Below, piece by piece: positions 42,496 to 51,731 of a DNA stretch of 64,000 nt (positions are counted from its first letter, which is position 1; every line of letters starts with the position of its first letter). The notes under the pieces are model-generated. The model saw nothing but the letters and a program-made list of their open reading frames with translations, was not told where the DNA came from and searched no databases. This stretch comes from Paucilactobacillus hokkaidonensis JCM 18461 (GTDB taxonomy: Bacteria > Bacillota > Bacilli > Lactobacillales > Lactobacillaceae): NCBI RefSeq assembly GCF_000829395.1, contig NZ_AP014681.1, positions 17,631-81,630 of the forward strand, read 5' to 3'. The translations under genes were made by a program, and so were the position numbers.

Positions 42496-43290
42496 TTAAA
42501 CGGCCTCATTCCAGTGTTCCGCTGGGGTGAGGTCGTTTCTTGCTGGTGAACGATCTAGTTGATTAAAATAGTTGATGCCTTCTTCGACCAAGGCCACTAA
42601 TTCTTTATAGGTAACTGGTTTAGCGTGTCGATCAATCCAGCGCAATTTGAACTCGTTCCACCAACGTTCCATTGGTGCGTTATCATACGGCGTCCCTGGT
42701 CGTGACATACTACGGGTGACTTCATGTTGCGCCAAAAAGTTATTGAATGTTCCTGATGTGCATGCCGAACCTCGGTCAGTATGCACTACAGGGTGGACGT
42801 CACCCGCAAAATTAAAGGCCCGTTGAAAAACCTGAACTTTTGCCTTCGAAGTTTCAGTTTCACTTAATTTATGGGCAATTAGATGGCGACCGTAAAGATC
42901 CAGCGCGCCACTCAAACGCACTTTATACTGACCGTTAACACCATAGGTCAATTCCGTTGAATCAGCTAACCAAACCTGGTTTGGTTGGTTAACGCCAAAA
43001 CGCTGATTTAAAACATTATCTTGTAAGTATTGCTCCTGTTGTTTGATTCGTGAATGCTTTTTCTGATGAACCTGGCAACGAATGCCTAGCTTGCTCATAA
43101 TCCGCTTAACTTGCTTTAACGTCACCTGTTCGGTGACGGCCGGGTCTTTTCTGAGATTAGATAATATTTTGGTACTACCAATACTTTGATGATGCTGGTT
43201 ATACCAATATTGAACCCGTCCAGTTAAGAAGTTATCTCGAATCCCCCAATCCGTTACGTTACGATCTACCCTATTGTATTCAATCGAAAG
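42496..43290 (-). pseudogene. IS3-family OrfB (IS150-like), fragment
   Basis: The open frame from 43125 and its continuation to about 43290 read as an IS3 OrfB: GRVQYWYNQHHQSIGSTKIL, QVKRIMSKLGIRCQ, the first Asp in VWLADSTELTYG, the second in VVHTDRGSACTS, the Glu region APMERWWNEFK and a terminal PAEHWNEAV. The N-terminal part and OrfA are absent because the sequence joins the resolvase upstream region near 43290. Confidence 0.8.
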
Positions 43291-43331
43291 TTGGATTATT
43301 ATTAGTTACGTATAAGTGTTCCGGAGGCGTT

Positions 43332-43961
43332 CTGAAAACGACAAAAATTGGTTACGCACGTGTTAGTACTCGTGAGCAAAATCTAGCCCGGCAAATTGAA
43401 CAACTACAAGCAGCTGGAGTAACAAAAATTTTTCAAGAGAAACTTTCTGGAAAAAATGCTGCCCGCCCACAACTTCAAGCCATGCTGAATTATCTTCGTG
43501 ACGATGATGAGGTAATTGTCTTAAGTTTAGATCGGTTAGGTAGAAATTCAGCCGATTTAACAGAAATTATGGAAGCCATTCGCCATAAGGGGGCCACCTT
43601 AAACATTTTAAATTTACCGAGCTTTAATAGTATTGAAAACCCTAACTTACGTAACTTGATTACCAATATCATTATTAAGCTTTATAAATATATGACCCAA
43701 GAAGAACGTGAGACAATCAAGGTAAGACAGCGACAAGGGATTGAAATTGCTAAACGGCAGGGAAAATATCATGGTAAAGTTCGTGAATATGGACCACATT
43801 CACCGAATCGTCAGAAACGCTTTATTTATAAAGAAGCCTGTCGTTTGCTAACGCGACGGGAACAGGGAGAGGAATTAACCAAACGGCAGATTGCGCGGAT
43901 GTTGGGAATTGCACCGGTAACTTTATATCGGATTGAAAAGTATCGTGCCGAAGAAAGCTAA
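43332..43961 (+). CDS. Serine recombinase with possible CTG start
   Basis: A 209-residue resolvase (GYARVSTREQ with catalytic Ser12, DRLGRNSADL, helix-turn-helix KRQIARMLGIAPVTLYRIE). The complete N-terminus is readable only if translation begins at CTG (43332-43334), four bases after GGAGG; no ATG, GTG or TTG is suitably placed. The first in-frame ATG (43482) would remove the catalytic serine. Either CTG is used or the start codon has mutated. The IS3 fragment lies just upstream. Confidence 0.8.
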   Translation: MKTTKIGYARVSTREQNLARQIEQLQAAGVTKIFQEKLSGKNAARPQLQAMLNYLRDDDEVIVLSLDRLGRNSADLTEIMEAIRHKGATLNILNLPSFNSIENPNLRNLITNIIIKLYKYMTQEERETIKVRQRQGIEIAKRQGKYHGKVREYGPHSPNRQKRFIYKEACRLLTRREQGEELTKRQIARMLGIAPVTLYRIEKYRAEES

Positions 43962-44090
43962 GAACTCATTTATGTTGTTAGTGTGAAAAGAGTTTGGCTT
44001 TTTAATGTAATAACAACTAAATTGATAACGAGGCGCAATGTTTTTGTGTTAAATTAGGCTTATTATGTAACAATACAGGAGTTGATTTAC

Positions 44091-44194
44091 ATGGAATCTG
44101 AAAAACAAGATAAACAAAAAACACTATAAGTGAAAAAGTAAAGCAAGCTTTGCTTGACAATAGTAATGCCATTAGTAATCTTGAAAACGACTAA
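44091..44194 (+). pseudogene. Small charged ORF, frameshifted
   Basis: An ATG with CAGGAG upstream begins MESEKQDKQKTL and stops; the adjacent frame continues NTISEKVKQALLDNSNAISN to 44194. Together they would make about 35 residues. No family is recognised. An IS5-like remnant follows. Confidence 0.3.
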
Positions 44195-44250
44195 GATCTC
44201 CTTTGACAGGGCACACTTCTATGTAAAAAAGCGAATTTGAGTCATAAAAA
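44195..44250 (+). mobile_element. IS5-like left-end relic
   Basis: The stretch containing CACTTCTATGTAAAAAAGCG resembles the sequence just inside the left end of the IS5-type copies at 5532 and 47533, but continues into unrelated sequence. It is a decayed end only. Confidence 0.45.
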
Positions 44251-44254
44251 ATTA

Positions 44255-44383
44255 ATGGGATCACTGATTTATGGATTCATTCTGCTCATTTGCGGAGTTG
44301 TCGTCAATCTCATTTTTAATTATTTCGACTTTTATCATAACGATCGAGGTTGCCCGGATAATTCAAGTCCCGTCATCGAATAA
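44255..44383 (+). CDS. Possible small membrane protein
   Basis: A 42-residue frame with one hydrophobic helix (LIYGFILLICGVVVNLIF) and a polar tail. It lacks a convincing ribosome site. It may be the end of a gene cut by the IS relic before it. Confidence 0.25.
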   Translation: MGSLIYGFILLICGVVVNLIFNYFDFYHNDRGCPDNSSPVIE

Positions 44384-44445
44384 TATGGCTAAACCCAAAT
44401 AATTGTATCTTATAACACATTTTATTATGTGATTTATTGCACCCA

Positions 44446-44490
44446 AAAATCCTATTGAACCAGTCTTAAAGATTAGTTTAATAGGATTTT
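44446..44490. terminator. Bidirectional hairpin terminator
   Basis: AAAATCCTATTGAAC pairs with GTTTAATAGGATTTT across a 15-base loop, with A/T runs in both arms. It lies 80 bases past the rpiA stop. Confidence 0.6.
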
Positions 44491-44569
44491 ATGATTGAAC
44501 GGTCAAGAACCACAGTTATATGGCTCCTCTAACCGACTAATTTAATATGAGTAATCAAGACGTGACATT

Positions 44570-45292
44570 TTATTGATAAGATGGATGGACTTTAGAATTA
44601 ATCAGAATTTGAGGCGCTCCTTCTTTGCCTACAACAACTTCATTAACCGCATTTAAAAACAAGCCATGTTCAACCACGCCAACGGTATTAATTAATGTAT
44701 CGGCCAGTTTATCGGGATTGTTAATTTCATGCAGGTGAAGATCCAAAATGATGTTATTTGAATCCGTTTTAAAGACCTTGCCGTCCTTATCAGTCCTGAC
44801 AACCGGATTGAACCCGGCATCGGAAAATTTTTTCAAAACATGATGACTGCCGAAAGGCTCTACGTCAACAGCTAGTGGAAAGGCACCAATTCGGTCAACA
44901 ACTTTGGATTTGTCTACGATCCAAACAAGCTTTTTAGAATTGGCAGCCACAATTTTTTCCCAAAGCAGGTTTCCACCACCGCCTTTAATACCGTTGAAAT
45001 CACTGTCAACCTGGTCGGCACCATCAATGGTTAAATCAATTGTGTCAATCGAATCCAAATCAACAATTTTTATTCCCAATGATTTAGCCTGCTTCGCTGT
45101 TGAAATTGACGTGGAAACGCCCGTAAATTTCAAGCCTTCTTCCTGAACCTGTCGTCCCAACTCATCGACCAGCATTGTAACCGTTGAGCCACTTCCAAGG
45201 CCAACAATCATATCGTCTTTAACATAATCTGCAGCTTTAACCGCCGCGGTCTTTTTTAACTTGTTCTGAAGCTCTGTATTGATCGTACTCAT
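44570..45292 (-). CDS. rpiA: Ribose-5-phosphate isomerase A
   Basis: A 240-residue enzyme that interconverts ribose-5-phosphate and ribulose-5-phosphate in the pentose phosphate pathway. Family motifs are GLGSGSTV (phosphate loop), DLTIDGADQVD, the catalytic KGGGGNLLWEKIVA and DKSKVV. AAGGAG precedes the ATG. It stands alone between a resolvase and IS elements, so it is cargo and probably duplicates a chromosomal gene. It may serve pentose use in heterofermentative metabolism (inference). Confidence 0.94.
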   Translation of the reverse strand: MSTINTELQNKLKKTAAVKAADYVKDDMIVGLGSGSTVTMLVDELGRQVQEEGLKFTGVSTSISTAKQAKSLGIKIVDLDSIDTIDLTIDGADQVDSDFNGIKGGGGNLLWEKIVAANSKKLVWIVDKSKVVDRIGAFPLAVDVEPFGSHHVLKKFSDAGFNPVVRTDKDGKVFKTDSNNIILDLHLHEINNPDKLADTLINTVGVVEHGLFLNAVNEVVVGKEGAPQILINSKVHPSYQ

Positions 45293-45456
45293 GAATCTCC
45301 CATCTCCTTAATTTTAAAGCCAACTTAGCGTTTCTCTACTTAGCAACTGTCTAAAAAGTCACGCAATTCCTTGTATTACTTAATTAATGAGCTAACAGTA
45401 AAATAAGTTTATTTTCTGTTTATGGACAGGTTCAACCGATGAACTGATGATTTTTT

Positions 45457-45625
45457 ATGAATAAGCATGAACCAATTCCTGATTGGCAAGACAGTATCAA
45501 ACTCATTCTAATCTTGTTGATTTTTATGTGGCCTACCGTTCTACCTATACCTAATAGGAATTTATATTATTTTGATTGTCTACATGATATACAAAGTTCT
45601 CAAAGTAAAAGATATCGATCCATAA
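45457..45625 (+). pseudogene. Small two-helix membrane protein, frameshifted
   Basis: The first frame reads MNKHEPIPDWQDSIKLILIL with a helix, then fails. The neighbouring frame continues YLYLIGIYIILIVYMIYK and ends KVKDIDP at 45625. Together they resemble a two-helix protein of about 57 residues. No ribosome site is clear and no family is known to me. Sequence from 45626 to 45795 is AT-rich and empty. Confidence 0.35.
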
Positions 45626-45797
45626 CAATTAACTCCATCAGTATTATATCTTGCATTTTGTGATCAAGATAATTGTTCTGATATATTCAATCTTCTCCCA
45701 AGATTACATAATTTCAAATCCAATCAATCATTAATTTATTACTTTTTAATTTTACCTCAATTGTCAAATCAAGTGCAACACTATGAATATATTCTTA

Positions 45798-46674
45798 GAA
45801 GCTGTTTAGTATCTTTGATTTTGACCAAATAATTTGATAAACTACTGTCAAAAAAGTTGGTGATCATATGCAACATTTTAGTCATCATTACCAAAGCGAT
45901 ATTTCTCGGCAACAATTCGATTTGATCCGCCAGGATCTGGAAGCTTCAAGAAAACGAACTCATCCAAAACACATTGATCCTTATGATATCTTCTGTGCCA
46001 TGCTCTATGTCCTTAAAAATGGTTGTACTTGGCGTGATTTGCCGGCTGATTTTCCAAAGTGGTCCACTGTTTACTACTATTGGATGAATTGGTCGAAAGC
46101 CCCCACCCCTGATAAACCAGCTTTATTAACTCAGGTTTTAAAAAATTGTCGCTGATCGAAGATTAAGGCAAGGGCGATCAGCACGAACTTCGTTCGTCAT
46201 TTTAGATGCCCAAAGTATCAAGAACACCGCTACCGCTGAAAATAAGGGTTACGATGGTGGTAAGAAGATCTCGGGGATTAAACGGCACTTAGCCGTCGAC
46301 GTCAATGGATTCCCGCAAGCGATCCATATTACCCGGACTAACATCACTGATCGTGACGGGGCGATTGCACTCGTTACCCTTAATTTAGAGCAGTTTAAAT
46401 TGGTTCGAACCATGGTGGTTGATAGTGGTTATACCGGCCAAAATTTTGCTAATGAGATTAGCAGTTTAACGTCAGCCAAGGTAATCGTCGTTAAAAGAAA
46501 TGAGTTACACCAATTTTCGGTTATCCCCCAACGGTGGCTCATTGAACGTTCATTTAGTTGGTTGGGAAATTATCACCGTTTATGGCGTAACTGTGAGCGT
46601 AAGCTCAACACTAGTCTCATGATGGTTTCGTTAGCTTTTATCAGGTTACTTCTTAAAAGATACTAAACAGCTTC
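45798..46674 (+). mobile_element. IS5-family element (related but distinct from the 857-base copies)
   Basis: Perfect 17-base inverted ends (GAAGCTGTTTAGTATCT and its complement) enclose 877 bases, flanked by TA on both sides (45796-45797 and 46675-46676). The right-hand TA is shared with the next IS copy. Confidence 0.88.
45868..46666 (+). CDS. IS5-family transposase (frameshift at A-run)
   Basis: First frame 45868-46155 (SRQQFDLIRQDLEASRKRTH, LKNGCTWRDLPADFPKW). A -1 shift in the TTTTAAAAAATTG run near 46138 leads to KIVADRRLRQGRSARTSF and the catalytic domain (ILDAQSIKNTA, VVDSGYTG, RWLIERSFSWLGNYHRLWRN). About 265 residues in total. It appears intact apart from the programmed shift. Confidence 0.82.
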
Positions 46675-46676
46675 TA

Positions 46677-47533
46677 AGAAGATGTCTAAAATCTCTTAAG
46701 TAATAGTGCCAAAAACGCTAAAACGACCATTTGCAGACTGGTGGTTAATTGACGCTCACAATTTTTCCAAAGTCGCCGACAATTCTCTAGCCAACTAAAA
46801 GATCGTTCGACTACCCAACGTTGGGGCATGACTTCGAATCGATGCAACTCATTGCGCTTCGCAACCTGCACGGTTGCGTTTAAATTACTGGCTACATCGA
46901 GCTGAAAATTAACGCCTGAATAACCACCATCAACTAAGACATTTTGAACCTGGCGTAAATGCATGGCATGTAAAGCGATCATTGCACTGGCCCCGTCTCG
47001 ATCAGAGACGTTCGCTCGCGTCATGTGAATGGCCTGCGGAAAGCCATTGATATCAACTGCCAGATGGCGCTTAATCCCCGAGATTTTCTTACCAGCGTCG
47101 TAACCTTTGTTTTCAGCAGTAGCGGTGTTTTTGACGCTCTGAGCGTCAACGATAATAAAGGAAGTTAAAGCTGAACGTCCTTGGTAAGTTCGCCGAGCAA
47201 TGACAATTTTTTTAAAACTTGTTCCAATAAGGAATCAGCCGTAGGCTCAGCTTTAGTTGACCAAATTTTGTAATAGTTGTAAACTGACCGCCATTCTGGG
47301 AAATCACCGGGGACTTGACGCCATTGGCAACCGGTTTTCAAGACATATAGGACCGCACAGAAGACCTCGTAGAGGTCATATTTTCGAGGCTTAGTTCGCT
47401 TACGAAAATTTTCTAAAGCTGGTCGAATTAATTCAAATTGTTGCCGAGTAATATTGCTGGGATAATTTTTCATAGCTTAAACTCGCTTTTTACATAGAAG
47501 TATATCAAAAATCATAGATCTTGGACAGCTTCT
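46677..47533 (-). mobile_element. IS5-family element, copy 2 (same as 5532-6388)
   Basis: 857 bases with inverted ends (AGAAGATGTCTAAAATCT at the plus-strand left, complement of AGAAGCTGTCCAAGATCT at the right), flanked by TA at 46675-46676 and 47534-47535. It is inserted exactly at the TA next to the 877-base element and removes the start of the rep gene. Confidence 0.9.
46686..47473 (-). CDS. IS5-family transposase (copy 2, frameshifted)
   Basis: The same protein as copy 1 with a few substitutions. N-terminal frame 47165-47473 ([20 protein letters not shown]) and C-terminal frame ending at 46686 ([18 protein letters not shown]). The A-run slippage site is near 47215. The catalytic Asp/Glu contexts are unchanged, so it could be active. 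Confidence 0.82.
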
Positions 47534-48341
47534 TAGATTTTCTTTTGAACAACTTAAAGACTTGAGCAACTATAAACCAACTGCAAATAATCGCTTTGAA
47601 GATGATATTCAAAGAACTTATGAAAAACTAATGGGACTTCATTTTGGAAGACGTAGCAAATCTGGATTAAATAGAGAGATGTTTGTTATGTTTACTAAAT
47701 TCAGCATTGTTGGTGAAGCTGATTCCCCTTATGTAGATGTTGAAGTATATAAAGATGCTTTGCCACTTCTTAATAATTTAGATACATGGGTTAGATATGC
47801 TTTAGCGGAATTTAGAGATCTTAGAAGCAGTTACGCCAAAACTGCCTTTAGATTGTTAAAGGGTTTTAGAACAACAGGTTATGCTTTTTTATCAAAAGAA
47901 GACTTTTTTGAATTACTTGATATTCCCAAAAGCTATTGGAAAAAGTCAGGAGATATTGATAGGTATGTTATAAAGCCCATCAAAGAAGAGTTAACACCAT
48001 TATTTAGAGGCCTAGCTATTAGAAAGAAATATGGCAAGGGACGTGGAAAACCAGTAATAGGGTATTCATTTACCTGGAAACCAGAAAAGAAAGGCGCTAA
48101 TGACTTCTCACAAGGTGAATTACAAGATGAACGACAAAAACTTTTCAATATTCAGCATAATAGTGAACTAACAGAACAGGAAAAATGGCGCGCTACTGAT
48201 AAAGTTAAAGGATTACCACTAGGATCCACTGAAAAACAAGCATTGGCTGATAAACAGGCTGAACATGATAAAAAAATAAGAGATCAAGCAAGACAAGAAG
48301 CACTTGCTGAACTCCGAAAGGGGTTTGGGAATAATGCCTAA
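47534..48341 (+). pseudogene. repB: Plasmid replication initiator RepB (Rep_3 family), N-terminus removed by IS
   Basis: The frame is open from the IS edge (RFSFEQLKDLSNYKPTANN) to 48341, about 268 residues. It contains winged-helix sequence typical of Rep_3 initiators (TAFRLLKGFRTTGYAFLS, SYWKKSGDIDRYVIKPIKEEL, GRGKPVIGYSFTWK). Usual proteins have some 40-60 more N-terminal residues, an ATG and iterons upstream; all are replaced by the IS. Translation could begin only at the internal TTG at 47562. This replicon is probably crippled unless the fragment still works. Confidence 0.85.
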
Positions 48342-48906
48342 AACAATTAGAGAACTTGCTGATGAATTGGGCGTTTCAAAGCAGGCTATATGGCAAAAGA
48401 TAAAAAGAGATGCGTCAATCGATTTACGTCAATTTACATCAACAAAAGGTAATACTGTTTACGTTGATGTTGATGGGCAAAAAGCTATTAAAGCAATGTT
48501 CTCAAACAATTCGTCAACAAGATACCGTCAACAAAAAGATGATGTTGACGACAACAAAAAAGATGCGGTTGATGGACAAGATGAAGTGAAATTCCTTCGA
48601 AATTTAGTATCAGAAATTCAATCTGAAAAGAAAGAGTTACATAAGTTACTAGATCAGCAACAAAGATTGGCCTTACAGGACAAACAACTGCTCGAAGAAT
48701 ACAAAGCAGAAAACGACAGATTAAAAGTTCTCAAAATGCCCTCACAGGAAACAGAATTCAAACACTTAGACAATCAATATAAAGATGAAGTGAACGTGAA
48801 CGCTCTTAAAGAGAAGTTGGAAAATTTGCAGGAACAAATCAAAGTTCAAAAAAGGATAGAAGAACAAGAAAAACCAAGAAAATGGTGGGGACTATGGCGA
48901 AAATAG
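48334..48906 (+). CDS. Replication-associated protein (DUF536-like)
   Basis: A 190-residue protein. A helix-turn-helix occupies residues 1-30 (TIRELADELGVSKQAIWQKIKR), followed by a long Gln/Lys/Glu coiled coil and a tryptophan-rich end (KPRKWWGLWRK). Proteins with this layout follow rep genes on many lactobacillus theta plasmids and are thought to assist copy control or stability. The ATG at 48334 overlaps rep by eight bases, and AAAGGGG lies upstream. Confidence 0.78.
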   Translation: MPKTIRELADELGVSKQAIWQKIKRDASIDLRQFTSTKGNTVYVDVDGQKAIKAMFSNNSSTRYRQQKDDVDDNKKDAVDGQDEVKFLRNLVSEIQSEKKELHKLLDQQQRLALQDKQLLEEYKAENDRLKVLKMPSQETEFKHLDNQYKDEVNVNALKEKLENLQEQIKVQKRIEEQEKPRKWWGLWRK

Positions 48907-49094
48907 ATGATTCAGTTAAATTGACATCATTTAAAGGTAATTTATATGATGTGATGAAGTTAATCTTAGCTAAACGTGGGGTAAGTGTAGGACGAGCACG
49001 TAATCCTTTACCACATGTAGAAGATGATGAAATGGATCATGTTGAGGTAGTACGGCAACATATTGATGATGCAATTGCTGAATTTACTAAATAA
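48894..49094 (+). CDS. Small plasmid protein downstream of rep accessory gene
   Basis: A 66-residue acidic protein starting at the ATG at 48894 (GGTGGGG upstream) and overlapping the previous gene by 13 bases. The sequence has VKLTSFKGNLYDVMKLILAK followed by a polar C-terminus (VEDDEMDHVEVVRQHIDDA). It commonly ends rep operons in lactobacillus plasmids as far as I recall; no function is known. Confidence 0.6.
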   Translation: MAKIDDSVKLTSFKGNLYDVMKLILAKRGVSVGRARNPLPHVEDDEMDHVEVVRQHIDDAIAEFTK

Positions 49095-49095
49095 T

Positions 49096-49140
49096 AAAAA
49101 AACGCCGAGTCTCCTTAAAAGAGGCTCAGCGTTTTTTTAA
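49096..49140. terminator. Bidirectional terminator of rep operon and gor
   Basis: AACGCCGAGTCTC pairs with GAGGCTCAGCGTT (one G-T pair and one mismatch) with A and T runs on either side, between convergent genes. Confidence 0.75.
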
Positions 49141-50471
49141 ATCTGTGACCAGACGTCCGCTCCCAAAGTAGGGAAGAGAGGTACGATGCGGCCTAGTTGT
49201 TCAGCTGTATATTGAAACTCAATTGCTGGTAATAAAACGTTAATTGCATCGGCAGCATGTTCACTAACTTCAGCTGCTCCTACAAGATGATGGTCTTGAT
49301 CGTAAATCAAGGTGTTATCACCAATTGTTTCCTTATCAACTTGGCGGAACCATCCGTCAGGAAGATGATTAGTTTTAATGGTGTAATCAGGATTTTGCTG
49401 AGCTTCTTCGACGCTCATACCAACCTGTGCGATTTGTGGTGAGGTAAAGACAATGGTTGGGATGGGCGGATAGTTGATTGCGTCAGTAGTCTTTCCTGTG
49501 AAAAGTTGGGTTAAATAACTAGATTCAAAGATCGCAGTCGGGGTGAGCTTAGGCTGTTCTTTATCAAGCACATCACCAGAAGCATAGATGTTATCAATGT
49601 TAGTTTGAAGATGATCGTTAACTTCGATCCCGTTAGCATTGTAACTAACGCCTACTTCGTCTAATCCGATGTTTTCGATGTTAGGAATTCGTCCGGTAGC
49701 ATCCAAAATCCAGTCGGTGGTGAGGGTTTCGTGATCGTTATAAGACACGGTAAAATGAGAACCGTCTTCCTCAAAACGATCCACCTGAGCGTTGTAAATG
49801 AACTTCACCCCTCGTTTTTCGAGATCGGCAATGACTTGTTTTACGTAATCTTGATTAAATTTGCGCAACGCCCGATTATGGCGTAAAAGTACAGTGACGT
49901 TCGCGCCGGCAGCATTGGCAATCGTGGCAAATTCCATGCCGATATAGCCCGCGCCAATAATTACGATATTTTCAGGAAGCTGTTTGAGGTTCATAAAATC
50001 GGTACTGTCATGCGTAAGTTCTGAGCCCATAACATCTAGATGGTGGGGACGTAGCCCCGTTGCAATCACGATTTTGTCAGCGGTGTAGCGCTGTTGATCC
50101 ACTTCGATGGTGTGAGCATCAACAAATTTTCCACGACCGTGAATAATTTCGATGTCAACAGAGTCGAGTAAACCAGTAATCATGTCCGGCAAGCCGTCGA
50201 TGACTTCGTGTTCATGTTCTACATTGGCAGTCCAATCCAGCTTTAAGTCACCATTTACAATGCCATCAAGGCGTTCTTGGTGGCGTAAAAGTTGAACCGG
50301 GTTGTCCAGCGTAATTTTCGCGTTGCATCCACGGTTTGGACAAGTTCCCCCGATTTTGTCCGCTTCGATAATGGCGACTTTTTTACCACTATTAGCTAGT
50401 GGAACCGCCCCGTCGAAGGCACCATGCCCCGCGCCTAAGTACAAAACATCAAATTGATAACTTTCAGTCAT
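49137..50471 (-). CDS. Glutathione-reductase-like flavoprotein disulfide oxidoreductase
   Basis: A 444-residue class I flavoprotein. The FAD motif LGAGHGAFDGA, the redox disulfide GGTCPNRGCNAK (Cys44 and Cys49), the NAD(P) motif IIGAGYIGMEFA and IYASGDV are present. The usual C-terminal His-Pro-x-x-x-Glu catalytic pair is replaced: the end reads VPLFPTLGADVW, so the base is missing. It may act on a small thiol or quinone rather than glutathione. A promoter (TTGCAA, 18 bases, TATGCT) lies on the minus strand at 50555-50526, and GGAGG precedes the ATG. Confidence 0.85.
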   Translation of the reverse strand: MTESYQFDVLYLGAGHGAFDGAVPLANSGKKVAIIEADKIGGTCPNRGCNAKITLDNPVQLLRHQERLDGIVNGDLKLDWTANVEHEHEVIDGLPDMITGLLDSVDIEIIHGRGKFVDAHTIEVDQQRYTADKIVIATGLRPHHLDVMGSELTHDSTDFMNLKQLPENIVIIGAGYIGMEFATIANAAGANVTVLLRHNRALRKFNQDYVKQVIADLEKRGVKFIYNAQVDRFEEDGSHFTVSYNDHETLTTDWILDATGRIPNIENIGLDEVGVSYNANGIEVNDHLQTNIDNIYASGDVLDKEQPKLTPTAIFESSYLTQLFTGKTTDAINYPPIPTIVFTSPQIAQVGMSVEEAQQNPDYTIKTNHLPDGWFRQVDKETIGDNTLIYDQDHHLVGAAEVSEHAADAINVLLPAIEFQYTAEQLGRIVPLFPTLGADVWSQI

Positions 50472-50525
50472 TTAATTACCTCCATCCTAAATTTAGGTGA
50501 ATAAATAATTACCATTGTTGGCACG

Positions 50526-50555
50526 AGCATAGCAGAGGATAGGTGCGAGTTGCAA
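50526..50555 (-). promoter_or_regulatory. Promoter of the disulfide oxidoreductase gene
   Basis: Minus-strand TTGCAA (50555-50550), an 18-base spacer and TATGCT (50531-50526), about 55 bases before the gene start. Confidence 0.5.
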
Positions 50556-50580
50556 GCGATTGCAACTGAAGAGAACAAAA

Positions 50581-50610
50581 AGCAATCCTTAACTTTAAAT
50601 AAGGATTGCT
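50581..50610 (-). terminator. Terminator of the MFS pseudogene
   Basis: AGCAATCCTTA and TAAGGATTGCT form an 11-base perfect stem, followed on the minus strand by TTTTTG. It lies 14 bases past the stop. Confidence 0.8.
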
Positions 50611-50623
50611 AAAAAATATCTTA

Positions 50624-51501
50624 CTAACGTTTTAATGATTTAATCGATAGCATTGAAATACCACCAATCAAGGAAAAAATAAATGAAACAATAAAAATTC
50701 CAGAATAACCAAAAAGACTTATGACGGCAGCGGCTAAAACGGGTGCGATAGCTTGTGTAATTGTATTACCTAAGTTGTAAACACCTAAGAAAAATGCAAC
50801 ACGATTTTGATCGGGGATAACTTTTAAGTTTAATAAATTATCAAGTGCGTTCCATAAGCCCATTCCTAAACCGGCAGCTAAGGCGTAAAGAATAATACCA
50901 GTATTATTTCTTAAGAAGAACAGGGAGAGACCTGCAATTGCTAATAAGATAGTTGAGAGACCTACTGGTAATTTCAGTATTTTAAATTTATTAGATAGTG
51001 GCCCAGCGACTAATCCCATCAAAATGCCAAAAATAAGCATAATCATGTTAACAAGTTGGATAGAAGATTGAGTTTGATTACCACGATGAAGAAAGTCGGT
51101 CATTATATATAAAATGTATCCTGTAATTGCAAAGTTTCCAACTCCCTGAAACATTTTTCCTATAAGAGCTAGGTAGTAGTCGCGCCAATTTGCCAAGAAG
51201 GAAAAATTAACTTTACATTTTTTAAAGAAAACTTTTCTTTCTTTTTAGTTGAGGTTTCATCTAAATTAGAAGGCTCATGGACAATCAAAGTTGCAATTAA
51301 TACGCCAGCAAATGTGAATATACCAAAGACTATAAATCCTAGTCGAAACTGGCTAAGGAACAAAGCACCGATAACGTTAAATCCGTTATTACCTAAAGCC
51401 ATGCCTAGACCACCATAAGCAGAAGAAGCAGTCCCCTTTCCATCTTCAGGTGCAAAGGATAATCCAGATTTAAAAAGCCAAGAGCTAAAAAAGCCCAACA
51501 A
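50624..51501 (-). pseudogene. MFS transporter, truncated and frameshifted
   Basis: Two frames (51501-51169 and 51196-50624) encode the latter two thirds of a major facilitator: about eight hydrophobic helices, with FLGVYNLGNTITQAIAPVLAA near the end. The first helices are missing; the frame begins at LGFFSSWLFKSG next to a terminator. The break near 51175-51190 is a small indel in WQIGATTT. The substrate is unknown. Not functional. Confidence 0.82.
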
Positions 51502-51520
51502 ACTTTACAACAATAATCGT

Positions 51521-51548
51521 AAAAAGCGCCTAGAAATAGGCTTTTTTT
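51521..51548 (+). terminator. Intrinsic terminator
   Basis: AAAAAGCGCCTA, loop GAAA, TAGGCTTTTTTT (imperfect stem with a two-base bulge). It faces the plus strand. Confidence 0.55.
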
Positions 51549-51694
51549 CATGTTTCGACGTTTGAGAAACGCATTCTAAGTCCAGTTTTTATTAATAAAT
51601 GGGTTAATGTCCGCTAAATGAATATATAAACTGCGTCATAACTTAACAGTTGTGGCCTCTTTTTTGATACTGTATAATTAAAGGGTTAGAACCG

Positions 51695-51712
51695 TGTCAT
51701 TACTTAATGACA
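51695..51712. promoter_or_regulatory. Inverted repeat in the resolvase leader
   Basis: TGTCATTA-CT-TAATGACA is a perfect dyad between a TATAAT (51673-51678) and the start of the resolvase gene. A second overlapping dyad (TTACTTA and TAAGTAA) extends it. It may be an operator or part of a recombination site. Confidence 0.55.
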
Positions 51713-51731
51713 TAAGTAAGGAGATAAAAAG

